NCBI GenBank assembly: GCA_937975585.1
Contig: CALJUC010000204.1
Span: 1-25,356 of the forward strand
Source: an uncultured Moraxella sp.
Lineage (GTDB): Bacteria; Pseudomonadota; Gammaproteobacteria; Pseudomonadales; Moraxellaceae
Reading direction: 5' to 3'
Length of the DNA: 25,356 nt
This document shows positions 1-7,723 of this stretch, in pieces. Position numbers and translations under genes: made by a program. Numbering within the stretch: the first letter of the stretch is position 1; each line of letters starts with the position of its first letter. The notes beneath the pieces are model-generated. The model did no database searches, was not told the DNA's origin, and saw only the letters and a program-made list of their open reading frames with translations.

Positions 1-115
1 TGGTCATTGATTAAAGTTTAAGTTCATGCCTTTTTTGTTTCAACCCCCTCTAAAAATGTTGAGAGTAGGGTTAAAGTAGGAAATTAGACTTAGACTAAGG
101 TAGGCGTTAAACCAG

Positions 116-152
116 TAAGCAATACGTACATCGCGTATTGCTTATTTTATTT
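116..152 (+). terminator. Rho-independent terminator-like hairpin at the left edge
   Basis: An 11-bp perfect stem, TAAGCAATACG (116-126) and CGTATTGCTTA (134-144), encloses a 7-nt loop and is followed on the plus strand by TTTTATTT. This fits an intrinsic terminator for a plus-strand gene lying left of the window. The rest of 1-270 shows no convincing coding sequence. No good promoter for the glycosyltransferase pair was found in it: a TTGACG at 198-203 and a TATGAT at 225-230 are 21 bp apart, which is too far. Confidence 0.6.
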
Positions 153-270
153 GCTATTGGCAAAAAAATCGGTCAGACTATTAGCTAAATTCTTACGTTG
201 ACGTGGGTATATTGAGCCGCGTCTTATGATGTGCTTATCTTTTCTCTAACCTATTAACTAAGTTGTTATC

Positions 271-1434
271 ATGAAAGTCATGCGCTTGCTGTCTTCGCTC
301 CATCATGATGAAGACGAGCGAAATGTATTTTTGCTGTGTCGCACCTTGATTAAGCAAGGGCATGAGTCGTTGGTGGTGGCGAGTACGGACCCTCATCACG
401 AGCTTGCCGAACGCTTGGTACGTGATGGTAGTGACTATGTCCAGCTCTACCTTGAAAAGGACGCTTGGCTAACCTGGGTATCTATCTTACCACTCGCCAA
501 GATGATTCGTGATTATCGCCCCGATATCATTCATGTGCATTCGCGTACACCCGCTTGGATACTCAAGTGGGCCTTGCAGTTTTTTGTACCGGCGGCCTAT
601 CACCCGATTACGATTGCCACAATTTATGGGTATTATCCCGTTAGCGCGTATAATAAAGCGATTTTTGATGTGGACTATTTAATTAGTGTGTCTGATAGCG
701 TGAGCGAACATATCAAAGAACATCACCTCGGTTTTGAGGACGATGAAATAAAGCGCATTTATCGGGGTGTCGATATCCAAAAATATATCTATCGCCATCA
801 CCCATCTGTGTATTGGTTGCGCCAGATTTTCGCAGAATTTCCTCAACTTGAACATAAGCGTTGGCTACTCTTCCCAAGTCGTATTGGGTACGATAAAGGT
901 CAACAATGGCTATTTGATATCGTGGGTAATTTAAAATCGGACTACCCTGATATCCATGTACTCATTATGGATGATGACAACAGCGAGAATATGTATATGG
1001 AGGAATTTATCCAACGTATGCACGCATTGGGGCTAGCGTCGTTTTTTACCTTTATCGGTCAGCGCAAAGATGACCGTGAGTGGCTGTCAGCGGCCAATGT
1101 GGTGTTAGGGCTTGCCAATCAACCAGAAAGTATCGGGATAAATCTGCTTAAGGCCATTCATTTAGGTACGCCCGTGGTGGCTTGGAATCGGGGGATTTAT
1201 AGTGAGCTATTACAAGACCTGTACCCTCAAGGTTTGGTCAAAATCTTTACTGCCATTGCGCTATGTAAGGTGGTAAAAGTGCAGCTTAAGGGTATTAGCC
1301 GTCCCCCAATGACCAATCGTTACACCGCCAAAGACACTGTGTGTCAAATCATCAATTTTTATCAAACGGTACTTGCATCAGAAGCGTCATTCATCCCTAC
1401 CAAGAAATCAGCGCCTGAGAATTATTCCCTATGA
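271..1434 (+). CDS. Family 4 glycosyltransferase-like protein, degenerate paralogue of the next gene
   Basis: This 387-residue protein has the GT-B/GT4 fold pattern and aligns along its length with the protein of the next gene. Matching blocks include HVHSRTPAW (88-96), IYRGVD (163-168), FPQLEHKRWL (190-199) and GTPVVAW (299-305). It would be expected to transfer a sugar in lipooligosaccharide or surface glycan synthesis. Several family hallmarks are altered. The N-terminal glycine-rich GGxE loop is replaced by an acidic HHDEDER stretch (11-17). The family His is a Tyr in IYG (118-120). In the EX7E motif, E286 is kept but the second Glu is K294. R204 and K209, which match donor-phosphate-binding residues in GT4 enzymes, remain. 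The start has no strong ribosome binding site. The stop overlaps the next start by 4 bp (ATGA), so the two are probably co-translated. Whether it is active is unknown. Confidence 0.75.
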   Translation: MKVMRLLSSLHHDEDERNVFLLCRTLIKQGHESLVVASTDPHHELAERLVRDGSDYVQLYLEKDAWLTWVSILPLAKMIRDYRPDIIHVHSRTPAWILKWALQFFVPAAYHPITIATIYGYYPVSAYNKAIFDVDYLISVSDSVSEHIKEHHLGFEDDEIKRIYRGVDIQKYIYRHHPSVYWLRQIFAEFPQLEHKRWLLFPSRIGYDKGQQWLFDIVGNLKSDYPDIHVLIMDDDNSENMYMEEFIQRMHALGLASFFTFIGQRKDDREWLSAANVVLGLANQPESIGINLLKAIHLGTPVVAWNRGIYSELLQDLYPQGLVKIFTAIALCKVVKVQLKGISRPPMTNRYTAKDTVCQIINFYQTVLASEASFIPTKKSAPENYSL

Positions 1435-2648
1435 CAACGGTAGCCAAAACGCCTATTACCCACTCAAACTTTGCTATTCCAGCGATGAACCAAGCACTAG
1501 ACACGCCTAAACTTCGCGTGATGCAAATCTTGCCTGCGCTCAATAGTGGTGGGGTCGAAAAAGGCACATTGGAGCTAAACCTCGCCTTGGTCGCCTTAGG
1601 ACATACATCGTTGGTGGTATCAAGTGGCGGACGCTTGGTCGCTGAATTAGAAGCGGACGGTGGTGAACATATCAGCTTACCTGTAGAGAAAAAATCCCTG
1701 TCCGCGATTTGGCAAATTGGCAAACTTGCCAAAATCATCGAACACTATCAGCCGGATATTGTCCATGTGCGCTCACGTCTGCCAGCTTGGATTACCCACT
1801 TTGCCTTAAAAAAACTGTCCAAACAAGGACAACGTCCGATACATGTCAGCACGGTACATGGGTTTAATTCGGTGAGTAAATACAGCGAAATCATGACGCG
1901 TGCAGATAAAGTCATTGTGGTATCCCAGTCGATTGGCGATTATGTACTCGCTAACTACCCTAGTTGTCCACGCGAGCGTTTGGCGTTGATTTACCGTGGC
2001 ATTGATCCCAAAGATTGGCCATACGGCTACCAACCAACGACCGAGTGGCTGCACAAAACCTATCAAGAGTTCCCTCAGCTACAAGGCAAACGCTGGCTGA
2101 CCCTAGTCGGGCGTGTCAGTGAATTAAAAGGCCATGAGTGGCTCGTCAAGGCACTAGCCGAACTGCGTACCAAAGCGCCAAATCAGTATAACGATTTGCA
2201 ACTTGTTATTATCGGTGCGAATAAAGAAACCCAAAGCGGTTATGTAACCAAGCTTACTGAGCAGATTAAACAGCTTGGTCTAGCCGACCATGTCACCTTT
2301 ACCGGTGATCGCCGTGATATTGCTGATTGGCTAGCTGCGAGCACCATAAGTTTTAATCTATCAAAAAAGCCCGAAAGCTTTGGGCGCACCACACTTGAAG
2401 CCTTAAGTCTTGGCGTGCCCGTTATCGCGTGGGATAAAGGTGGGGTCAGTGAAATTTTGACTGAATTGTACCCTGCTGGCAAAGTACCAGATAGTGATTT
2501 GATTGGCCTGGTCGCGACGATTGAACAGCAACTCAATACGCCAAGTAAACCATGTCATGCCTATCCGTTTACCTTACAAGCAATGACCGACCAAACCATT
2601 GCCCTTTACCAGCAACTTATGGCTGAATCACAGCAAGCAAAGCGTTGA
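1431..2648 (+). CDS. Glycosyltransferase family 4 protein (probable LOS/surface glycan synthesis)
   Basis: This 405-residue GT-B glycosyltransferase transfers a sugar from a nucleotide-sugar donor, probably at the cytoplasmic face of the inner membrane. Hallmarks of GT4 are all present: the N-terminal loop NSGGVEKGTLE (38-48), HG at 143-144, GRVSELKG (227-234) with the donor-binding Arg and Lys, and the EX7E motif ESFGRTTLE with E315 and E323, followed by ALSLGVPVIAW. About 28 residues precede the first Rossmann strand (LRVMQILPAL), so the true start could be slightly internal, but ATG 1431 gives the 4-bp ATGA overlap with the upstream paralogue. The gene ends about 20 bp from the convergent peptidase gene. 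Acceptor and donor cannot be read from the sequence. Confidence 0.85.
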   Translation: MTTVAKTPITHSNFAIPAMNQALDTPKLRVMQILPALNSGGVEKGTLELNLALVALGHTSLVVSSGGRLVAELEADGGEHISLPVEKKSLSAIWQIGKLAKIIEHYQPDIVHVRSRLPAWITHFALKKLSKQGQRPIHVSTVHGFNSVSKYSEIMTRADKVIVVSQSIGDYVLANYPSCPRERLALIYRGIDPKDWPYGYQPTTEWLHKTYQEFPQLQGKRWLTLVGRVSELKGHEWLVKALAELRTKAPNQYNDLQLVIIGANKETQSGYVTKLTEQIKQLGLADHVTFTGDRRDIADWLAASTISFNLSKKPESFGRTTLEALSLGVPVIAWDKGGVSEILTELYPAGKVPDSDLIGLVATIEQQLNTPSKPCHAYPFTLQAMTDQTIALYQQLMAESQQAKR

Positions 2649-2669
2649 TATGCTACTCTCAGCGACCAA

Positions 2670-4232
2670 CTAGTTCGTTACTGATGCGACGTGTGATGCA
2701 GCAATTTTACTCACGGCAACTGTGCTAGCTACCGCTGTATTGACTACCGGCTGTACCGCAGCAGTCGGCGCAGCAACCATTGGCTTTGTTACGGGTTGTG
2801 GCTTTAAATTTTGCTCAAATACCGGTAGCATTTCTTGCATCTCACTACCAATCCACCATTGTGGCTCTGACGGGTCAAAGCCCATCAGCTTTTCACGTTT
2901 GGCAATACTTTGCTTGGCCTCATTAAAGGCCGGTTGGAAATGCTTGAGCTTGGGCAGGCTTTCTGCCCAAAAGGCTTGGCCAAAATAAGTATAAACCGCG
3001 TCGTTGATACAGCCAAATGAGGTTTTATCAGTCGCTGAAGCGGTAATAATCAAGGTCGTGGGTGATTGTAGCTCATCGATAAACGAGCCTGAATAACACG
3101 CGGATACCACAATCACGCGCCATTTGATGCCCGATTTATCCAAGGCTTTACGCAATGCACTCGCCTCTAGCGGTTCAAGTGCAAGCGGTGGATTTGACAT
3201 ATCAAGGAAGTTTTGATCACCATGTGAGGTTAAGCTTAACAACAGCACATCTTGGTTGACATCCATGCGCTTGCCCAACGCCATAAGCGCGCGCTCAATA
3301 CTGGTATTACTGGCGATTGGCAGCACTTGCATGGTCGAGCTATTGTTAATTAATTCTGCCGTGCGGCCTTGCATGGCAAAATCTCTATCCAACATTTCTT
3401 TGGTCAGCTCAATCTCAGAACGAAACACATCTTGCTCACCATGCCCCGCCACACCTAAGAAGTACCAATCATGCACATTTGGGCGCTGTGGTTGCAGCTT
3501 ATCTAACATATCTTGTAACAGTTGTGGCTGCGCATAAAATGCCGCTTCGCTAATGAGTGGCTGCTCAGGGTTTGATTGGAAAATCGGCTGTGAACGCACG
3601 TTTTGTTGCCACACACTAAACACCACAAACGCACCGAGTAAAATGACCACCCGCTCAAGCCATGACCAACGCAGTTTTTTACCAAAAATCCATAGCAGTG
3701 CCAAAGCCTGCCACAAAAACAGTAAAGTAAACAAAATCGGTAACACAGCAAAGCTAAGTTCGGGTAACCACCCAAATTGACCAAGCCATTGAAAAAGACT
3801 CTGTAGCAGCGCCATCATAGTATCAGCGACCAACCACAAAATTGAGGGTACAAAAATCAACATGGCATTGTGATGACGTCTGGCCAAAATCAGCCCTGCC
3901 ATCAGCATCACCATCGGCCAAACCAAATAACTAATCAAGCCTTGTTGGTTAAAGTGGGTTGCCTCATCACTTGCCAACCAAGAGAACAAAAAGTTACTCG
4001 CCAATGCCGTCACTGAAAACAGCAAAAACTGGCCAAGCGTTGGTTTTACCCAATAAAATGCCTTCACCGAACCAATCAGCATATAACCGGCGGCGCGAAT
4101 ATTGGCAAACATATTATGCGAAAAACTTTGTAATGGCTTTAAATCAAGATGGGACAATGACGAGGACAAAATCACCACACTTAGGAATACGATTCCAGTA
4201 ACTAACGAACGATGACTATCAGTGGGCAACAT
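2670..4232 (-). CDS. Membrane-anchored C13 family (legumain/caspase-fold) cysteine peptidase
   Basis: This 520-residue protein has two parts. Residues about 10-210 contain five or six hydrophobic segments (roughly 10-27, 64-85, 99-117, 124-146, 161-184 and 193-209). Residues about 250-430 form a Peptidase_C13-type domain with the His motif LLSLTSHGDQN (H337) and the Cys motif VVSACYSGSF (C379). This His/Cys pair after hydrophobic strands is the clan CD (caspase, legumain, GPI8) arrangement. The tail (about 478-515) is rich in Ala, Val and Pro and looks disordered. The catalytic part follows the last membrane segment, so it could be periplasmic or cytoplasmic depending on topology. Substrate is unknown. 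It is convergent with the glycosyltransferase pair. The assigned ATG has an AGGG very close upstream; another start is possible. Family call is strong and biological role is open. Confidence 0.85.
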   Translation of the reverse strand: MLPTDSHRSLVTGIVFLSVVILSSSLSHLDLKPLQSFSHNMFANIRAAGYMLIGSVKAFYWVKPTLGQFLLFSVTALASNFLFSWLASDEATHFNQQGLISYLVWPMVMLMAGLILARRHHNAMLIFVPSILWLVADTMMALLQSLFQWLGQFGWLPELSFAVLPILFTLLFLWQALALLWIFGKKLRWSWLERVVILLGAFVVFSVWQQNVRSQPIFQSNPEQPLISEAAFYAQPQLLQDMLDKLQPQRPNVHDWYFLGVAGHGEQDVFRSEIELTKEMLDRDFAMQGRTAELINNSSTMQVLPIASNTSIERALMALGKRMDVNQDVLLLSLTSHGDQNFLDMSNPPLALEPLEASALRKALDKSGIKWRVIVVSACYSGSFIDELQSPTTLIITASATDKTSFGCINDAVYTYFGQAFWAESLPKLKHFQPAFNEAKQSIAKREKLMGFDPSEPQWWIGSEMQEMLPVFEQNLKPQPVTKPMVAAPTAAVQPVVNTAVASTVAVSKIAASHVASVTN

Positions 4233-4284
4233 TACCCTGATAGATGGGTCAACATAAACTCAAGCATCAACCCAAAATTTTGCG

Positions 4285-4318
4285 AAAAAGATACCCAGAC
4301 AAATTTGGATATCTTTTT
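4285..4318 (-). terminator. Probable terminator downstream of bioD
   Basis: AAAAAGATA (4285-4293) pairs with TATCTTTTT (4310-4318), with a further three pairs beyond one mismatch and an 8-nt loop. Read on the minus strand it ends in a U-tract, directly after bioD and before the C13 peptidase gene. It suggests the two genes are separately transcribed. Confidence 0.6.
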
Positions 4319-4349
4319 TGAAAGTTGTATTTTACGCTAACTTGGCCAA

Positions 4350-5048
4350 TTAGCAACGTAAAAAATCTTGCGACATGAATTGTGGTGTTACTAACTGATA
4401 TTGACTGGCTTCTCCACTGATATAATCGCATAACCAAGCAACTTGCTCATCAAAAAATGGTGTGTCAGCCGCCAATTTATTAAACACGACCAAGGCCACC
4501 TCAAGCCCCGATTGCCAAACGGCTTGCAACGTCAGCATGGCATGATTTAGGCTACCGAGCTTGACCCCGACCACGACAATCACCGGACAGTTTAATGCCA
4601 CTGCGACATCGGCAAGCGTTTGCGTACGGTTAATCGGGGTAAACCAACCCCCTGCCCCTTCAATCAATACCGTATCAGCCGGATAGTCTTGCAAGGTTTG
4701 TTGGGTCACGGCGGTAATTTGCTCAGCAGTCAAGTTGACCCCATCAATCTTGGCCGCAATATGCGGTGAGCAAGGCGTACGCAAGCAAATCGGCGCAATC
4801 GCCTCAATCGGCGGATGGACATTGGCAAAGCTATTAATACGCTTTGCATCGTCACTAAACGGCTCGCCTGTGTCGGATGACTCAAGCCCTGCGGTCACAG
4901 GCTTAATCGCATAGACGCTGTTACCTTGCTCAGCCAAGGCCTTGACAAGATTTGCGGTGGTGGTGGTTTTGCCAATCTCAGTATCGGTACCGGTGACAAA
5001 ATAATGACCCGATAAGGCAGGTTGATGGGTATTTAAAATAGTTGTCAT
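4350..5048 (-). CDS. bioD: Dethiobiotin synthase BioD
   Basis: BioD is the ATP-dependent cytosolic enzyme that closes the ureido ring of 7,8-diaminopelargonate with CO2 to give dethiobiotin, the penultimate step of biotin synthesis. The 232-residue protein is the usual length. It carries the P-loop GTDTEIGKTTT near residues 20-30, followed by the KPVTAG segment that helps bind substrate, and the switch-like VLIEGAGGW motif with PINR after it. The start ATG at 5048 precedes the P-loop by the normal distance. No other biotin gene (bioA, bioB, bioC, bioF) is in the window, so bioD stands alone here. A hairpin at 4285-4318 probably ends the transcript. Confidence 0.93.
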   Translation of the reverse strand: MTTILNTHQPALSGHYFVTGTDTEIGKTTTTANLVKALAEQGNSVYAIKPVTAGLESSDTGEPFSDDAKRINSFANVHPPIEAIAPICLRTPCSPHIAAKIDGVNLTAEQITAVTQQTLQDYPADTVLIEGAGGWFTPINRTQTLADVAVALNCPVIVVVGVKLGSLNHAMLTLQAVWQSGLEVALVVFNKLAADTPFFDEQVAWLCDYISGEASQYQLVTPQFMSQDFLRC

Positions 5049-5304
5049 TGCGCTAATTATTCTGATGGTAAAAAAATTTCAGCACATAGCTTACCATAAA
5101 AACCTGACCAAATTAGTGGGTTTTATGCGTTGGACTTGGTGGCAGAGTTACCCAATAAATTATTTGTTTAATACTCTCGATTGGGCTTACGTCGATTCTA
5201 ACTTTCAGTTTCGTGATAAGATACCCATACTTCATGACGGCTGTATAACTAACGTCTACAAATCGCTGCTAAACAATAGACTTTCTGATGGATAACAGAT
5301 AACT
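5049..5304. other. Divergent intergenic region between bioD and the panE-like gene
   Basis: This 256-bp gap must hold promoters for both flanking genes, but no clear -35/-10 pair was found. It contains a 7-bp inverted repeat, ATGGTAA (5065-5071) and TTACCAT (5091-5097), separated by 19 bp, just upstream of bioD. It does not resemble the E. coli BirA operator half-sites. An open frame across 5065-5295 (76 codons) has no recognisable motif and no ribosome binding site, and is not called. Confidence 0.4.
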
Positions 5305-6246
5305 ATGAGCATTCAAACCACTGAATTTCCCACGATTGCAATTGTCGGTTTTGGTGCGTTAGGCGCATTATTTGCCAGTCTACTCGCCCCACAGTTACCC
5401 TTTGATAAGTTGCGAGTTATCGCGGATGCAAAACGCGTGCAACGCTATCAAGCAGAAGGTCTATTGGTAAATGCTACACCACTGGCGCTCAACTATCTTG
5501 CGCCCACAGATTGCGCCACGCCTGCCGATTTGGTCATCGTCTGTACCAAGTTTTATCAGCTTGAAGGCGTATTACCCCTGATTGCCAGTCAATTGGGAGA
5601 AAATACCATTATCGTATCAGCCTTGAACGGTATTGCCAGCGAGCGCCGCTTGGCGGAAGCATTTGGTACTGATAAAGTCGTCTACTGTGTGGCGCAGCAG
5701 ATGGATGCGCGTAAAGAAGGCAACCAGTTGATCTATCGAGATGCCGGTCAACTCGTGATTGGCGCGATGACGGACAATGCTGATGAGATTGCCCGCGTCC
5801 AACGTGTTGATGCGATATTTCATCAAGTGCAGTTTCCGCACAGTATCAGCCCCAATATGCCACGCCAACTTTGGGGTAAATTAATGCTCAATACCGGGGT
5901 AAACCAAACGGTCGCACTGTATGAGGGCACCTTTAAAACCACCCAAGAAGAGGGTGAAGCCCGCGAGATGTTTAAGGCTGCGATGCGCGAGGTGATGCAG
6001 GTCGCCAGTGCGGAGGGCGTGACATTGACCAAGGACGACTTTAACCAATGGGTGGTGATTATGGATTCGCTTGACCCAACGGGCATGCCATCAATGCGTC
6101 AAGACCTCAAAGCCGGTCGCCCTTGTGAATTGGAACTGTTTGCCGGAACGATTCGCAGCCTAGGCGATAAACACGGTATTGATACCCCCGTCAATGACCA
6201 CCTCTATGAAGGTATTAGCGCGTTGATGGCCAAAGCAGGTAACTAA
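5305..6246 (+). CDS. 2-dehydropantoate 2-reductase family protein (ketopantoate reductase-like)
   Basis: This 313-residue protein has the ketopantoate reductase layout. It would reduce 2-dehydropantoate to pantoate with NADPH in pantothenate/CoA synthesis. An N-terminal Rossmann motif GFGALG (about 16-21) binds NADPH. CTKFYQ matches the family CTK motif, SALNG carries the conserved Asn, and LWGKLMLNTGVNQ carries the catalytic Lys and Asn. The C-terminal SMRQDLKAGRPCELE matches the usual SMxQDxxAGRxTEIE element. The family also contains paralogues acting on other 2-keto acids, and several residues are non-standard, so the panE symbol is withheld. A GGA about 12 nt upstream of ATG 5305 is a weak ribosome binding site. 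The gene ends before a bidirectional hairpin shared with the convergent glutathione S-transferase gene. Confidence 0.85.
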   Translation: MSIQTTEFPTIAIVGFGALGALFASLLAPQLPFDKLRVIADAKRVQRYQAEGLLVNATPLALNYLAPTDCATPADLVIVCTKFYQLEGVLPLIASQLGENTIIVSALNGIASERRLAEAFGTDKVVYCVAQQMDARKEGNQLIYRDAGQLVIGAMTDNADEIARVQRVDAIFHQVQFPHSISPNMPRQLWGKLMLNTGVNQTVALYEGTFKTTQEEGEAREMFKAAMREVMQVASAEGVTLTKDDFNQWVVIMDSLDPTGMPSMRQDLKAGRPCELELFAGTIRSLGDKHGIDTPVNDHLYEGISALMAKAGN

Positions 6247-6306
6247 GTTATGTCGCTAAGTTGTATCTCTAGGTTGTGTCCCTAGTATGATTTTTTAAGA
6301 CAACAA

Positions 6307-6332
6307 AAAAGGGCATAGTGCCATGCCCTTTT
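6307..6332. terminator. Bidirectional terminator between panE-like and GST genes
   Basis: AAAAGGGCAT (6307-6316) and ATGCCCTTTT (6323-6332) form a perfect 10-bp stem with a 6-nt loop. The A-tract and T-tract flanks let it work in both directions between the convergent genes. Confidence 0.8.
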
Positions 6333-6367
6333 GCTTGATAACACGTTTTAAACCCTAGCGAATGATT

Positions 6368-7018
6368 TTACGCTTTCGCTGTATCTTTGCTAAAGCGCTC
6401 ATTCATTTGCTGATAAAAACGTGCCACGTTCTCGCCCACTACCTCAGCATCTTTTGGGTTAAGCTTCATCACACGACCAAAGTCTAGACCGACATACAAT
6501 ACGATATCTGCGAAGGTCAAACGGTCACCAAGTAAATATTTATGCTTAGCCAGTAAGTCATCAAAGTATGGCAATGCCTTTTTGACACGTGCAATGCTAT
6601 CTTCTGCCATACCCTTAACTTGTGGATTCATGCCTGCTCGTGCTGGATGACCGTGTTGAAACGCTAACATTAGGTTATACAACACATGGAATTCGGCATT
6701 ACGCGTCATCGCCGTGATTTGGGCGCGTTGTACTGGGTCAGAACCCATAACCTGTTTACCGTTACCTTGAAGATGGCTGTCCAAATACTCACACACCGCT
6801 TGGGAATCGTTCAGCACCGTACCATCATCTAGTACCAATACAGGTAACAACTGAAACGGATTAATCGCGGTAAATTCTGGCGTTTTTTGGTCACCTTTTA
6901 GCAAGTCCATATCAATAATTTCTAAATTATGGATATCCTTAAGGTCTAGACCTTTAACTTGAACCAAGTATTTAATTTTACGGGTATTTGGGGGAAAATC
7001 AGCGGTATATAATTTCAT
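6368..7018 (-). CDS. Glutathione S-transferase family protein
   Basis: This 216-residue cytosolic GST-fold protein has an N-terminal thioredoxin-like domain (about 1-85) starting MKLYTADFPPNTRK. It contains the cis-Pro element LLPVLVLDDG and the glutathione-binding NDSQAVCEYL, with the conserved acidic/Ser pair as DS. An all-helical C-terminal domain contains LLGDRLTFADIVLYVGL, the usual N-capping/ADI motif. It probably conjugates or reduces electrophiles with glutathione; the substrate is not evident. ATG 7018 is preferred over the adjacent GTG 7021 because AAGGAT lies about 7 nt upstream of it. The gene points away from trpR and is convergent with the panE-like gene. Confidence 0.88.
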   Translation of the reverse strand: MKLYTADFPPNTRKIKYLVQVKGLDLKDIHNLEIIDMDLLKGDQKTPEFTAINPFQLLPVLVLDDGTVLNDSQAVCEYLDSHLQGNGKQVMGSDPVQRAQITAMTRNAEFHVLYNLMLAFQHGHPARAGMNPQVKGMAEDSIARVKKALPYFDDLLAKHKYLLGDRLTFADIVLYVGLDFGRVMKLNPKDAEVVGENVARFYQQMNERFSKDTAKA

Positions 7019-7195
7019 CACATTATCCTTATGTTATTGAGCCGTAATGACTCTAGCGTAATGACGTTAGATAAGTATGGTCATCAGTCACTTTCATGAC
7101 CGACCTGACTTATAACTTGGTCACTCAGAATTTTGCGCATTGGCACCAATTGATGCGTCTAATACTACACCAATGCTTAAATAGGATATTAACAA

Positions 7196-7205
7196 GTTCT
7201 AGCAC
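7196..7205. promoter_or_regulatory. Possible upstream TrpR site
   Basis: GTTCTAGCAC is a near-palindrome centred on CTAG. In reverse it contains CTAGAAC, which also occurs in the two promoter-proximal elements upstream of trpR and trpE. It lies upstream of the trpR -35 box. It may be an auxiliary operator or chance. Confidence 0.3.
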
Positions 7206-7228
7206 TGCTTGGCAATGGTAAAAACACC

Positions 7229-7276
7229 TTGTCAAGCCAACCAAGACAGGCTATCATGCATCATTGCACTAGAACA
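7229..7276 (+). promoter_or_regulatory. trpR promoter with probable TrpR operator
   Basis: TTGTCA (7229-7234) and TATCAT (7252-7257) are spaced 17 bp apart, each matching the sigma-70 consensus at five of six positions. ACTAGAACA (7268-7276) begins 11 bases past the last base of the -10 box and would overlap or closely follow the transcription start. ACTAG is the core of the known E. coli trp operator half-site. The same nine bases recur at the same distance from the -10 box of trpE. This fits autoregulation of trpR by tryptophan-bound TrpR. Confidence 0.65.
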
Positions 7277-7287
7277 AAAATCGATTT

Positions 7288-7578
7288 ATGCTGACAACGC
7301 CTCAACAAGATCTTGCTTATCAATATTTATTGCAAATGCTGTGTCAAACGGACAATATTGAGCGTTTGACGATATTGCTTAATGCTTTATTGACCGATAA
7401 AGAACAAAACGAAATTGCCAATCGGATTCAAATATTTGCTTTACTGCAACAAGGACTTCCCCAACGCGAAATCGCTGAGAGTCTAGGTGTGGGTATTGCC
7501 ACCGTATCACGCGGTGCTAAAGCCTATAACCAACATAACATTCATCAGTTATTACCAGACCTAAAAGACCAGTTTTAA
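7288..7578 (+). CDS. trpR: Trp operon repressor TrpR
   Basis: TrpR is a small dimeric helix-turn-helix repressor that binds operator DNA when loaded with L-tryptophan. The 96-residue protein is slightly shorter than E. coli TrpR, mainly at the N-terminus. The helix-turn-helix region reads LLQQGLPQREIAESLGVGIATVSRGAKA (about 56-83), matching the E. coli QREL...GAGIATITRGSN pattern. The upstream helix NALLTDKEQNEIANRIQI matches the LMLTPDEREALGTRVRI segment. The gene sits directly upstream of trpE and trpG. No strong Shine-Dalgarno is seen before ATG 7288, which could reflect a short leader after a start site near 7264. Promoter structure suggests it represses itself and the downstream pair. 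Confidence 0.9.
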   Translation: MLTTPQQDLAYQYLLQMLCQTDNIERLTILLNALLTDKEQNEIANRIQIFALLQQGLPQREIAESLGVGIATVSRGAKAYNQHNIHQLLPDLKDQF

Positions 7579-7651
7579 CCCATTTCGTCTATCTTTTACC
7601 CCTATCCTCCCTCTAAACGTCAACGCAAAGAACGAATTACGATAAAATGAC

Positions 7652-7699
7652 TTGCGTTAATAGCCATAAAACTTTATGATGTATCACCATACTAGAACA
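7652..7699 (+). promoter_or_regulatory. trpE promoter with probable TrpR operator
   Basis: TTGCGT (7652-7657) and TATGAT (7675-7680) are spaced 17 bp apart, followed by ACTAGAACA (7691-7699). Positions 7675-7699 match 7252-7276 at the trpR promoter in 19 of 25 bases with no gaps, so the -10 box and the putative operator are in the same register. The -35 matches only the TTG of the consensus. No leader peptide with tandem Trp codons is present before trpE, so repression rather than attenuation is the likely control. AACGCAA (7622-7628) and TTGCGTT (7652-7658) also form an inverted repeat over the -35. Confidence 0.6.
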
Positions 7700-7723
7700 T
7701 GAATACAACTAATTATTAAAGTG

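Noticed and set aside
198..230. TTGACG and TATGAT as a promoter for the glycosyltransferase pair
   Set aside because: The 21-bp spacing is outside the functional sigma-70 range.
5065..5097. Inverted repeat ATGGTAA-N19-TTACCAT as a biotin repressor operator
   Set aside because: The half-sites do not resemble the BirA operator and a 7-bp repeat at this distance can arise by chance.
5065..5295. 76-codon open frame in the bioD/panE-like intergenic region
   Set aside because: No ribosome binding site, no recognisable motif and unusual composition; it fills the divergent promoter region and ends just before the next gene.
7579..7723. Tryptophan attenuator or leader peptide before trpE
   Set aside because: No short frame with tandem TGG codons and no terminator/antiterminator stems were found; the promoter-operator element explains control better.
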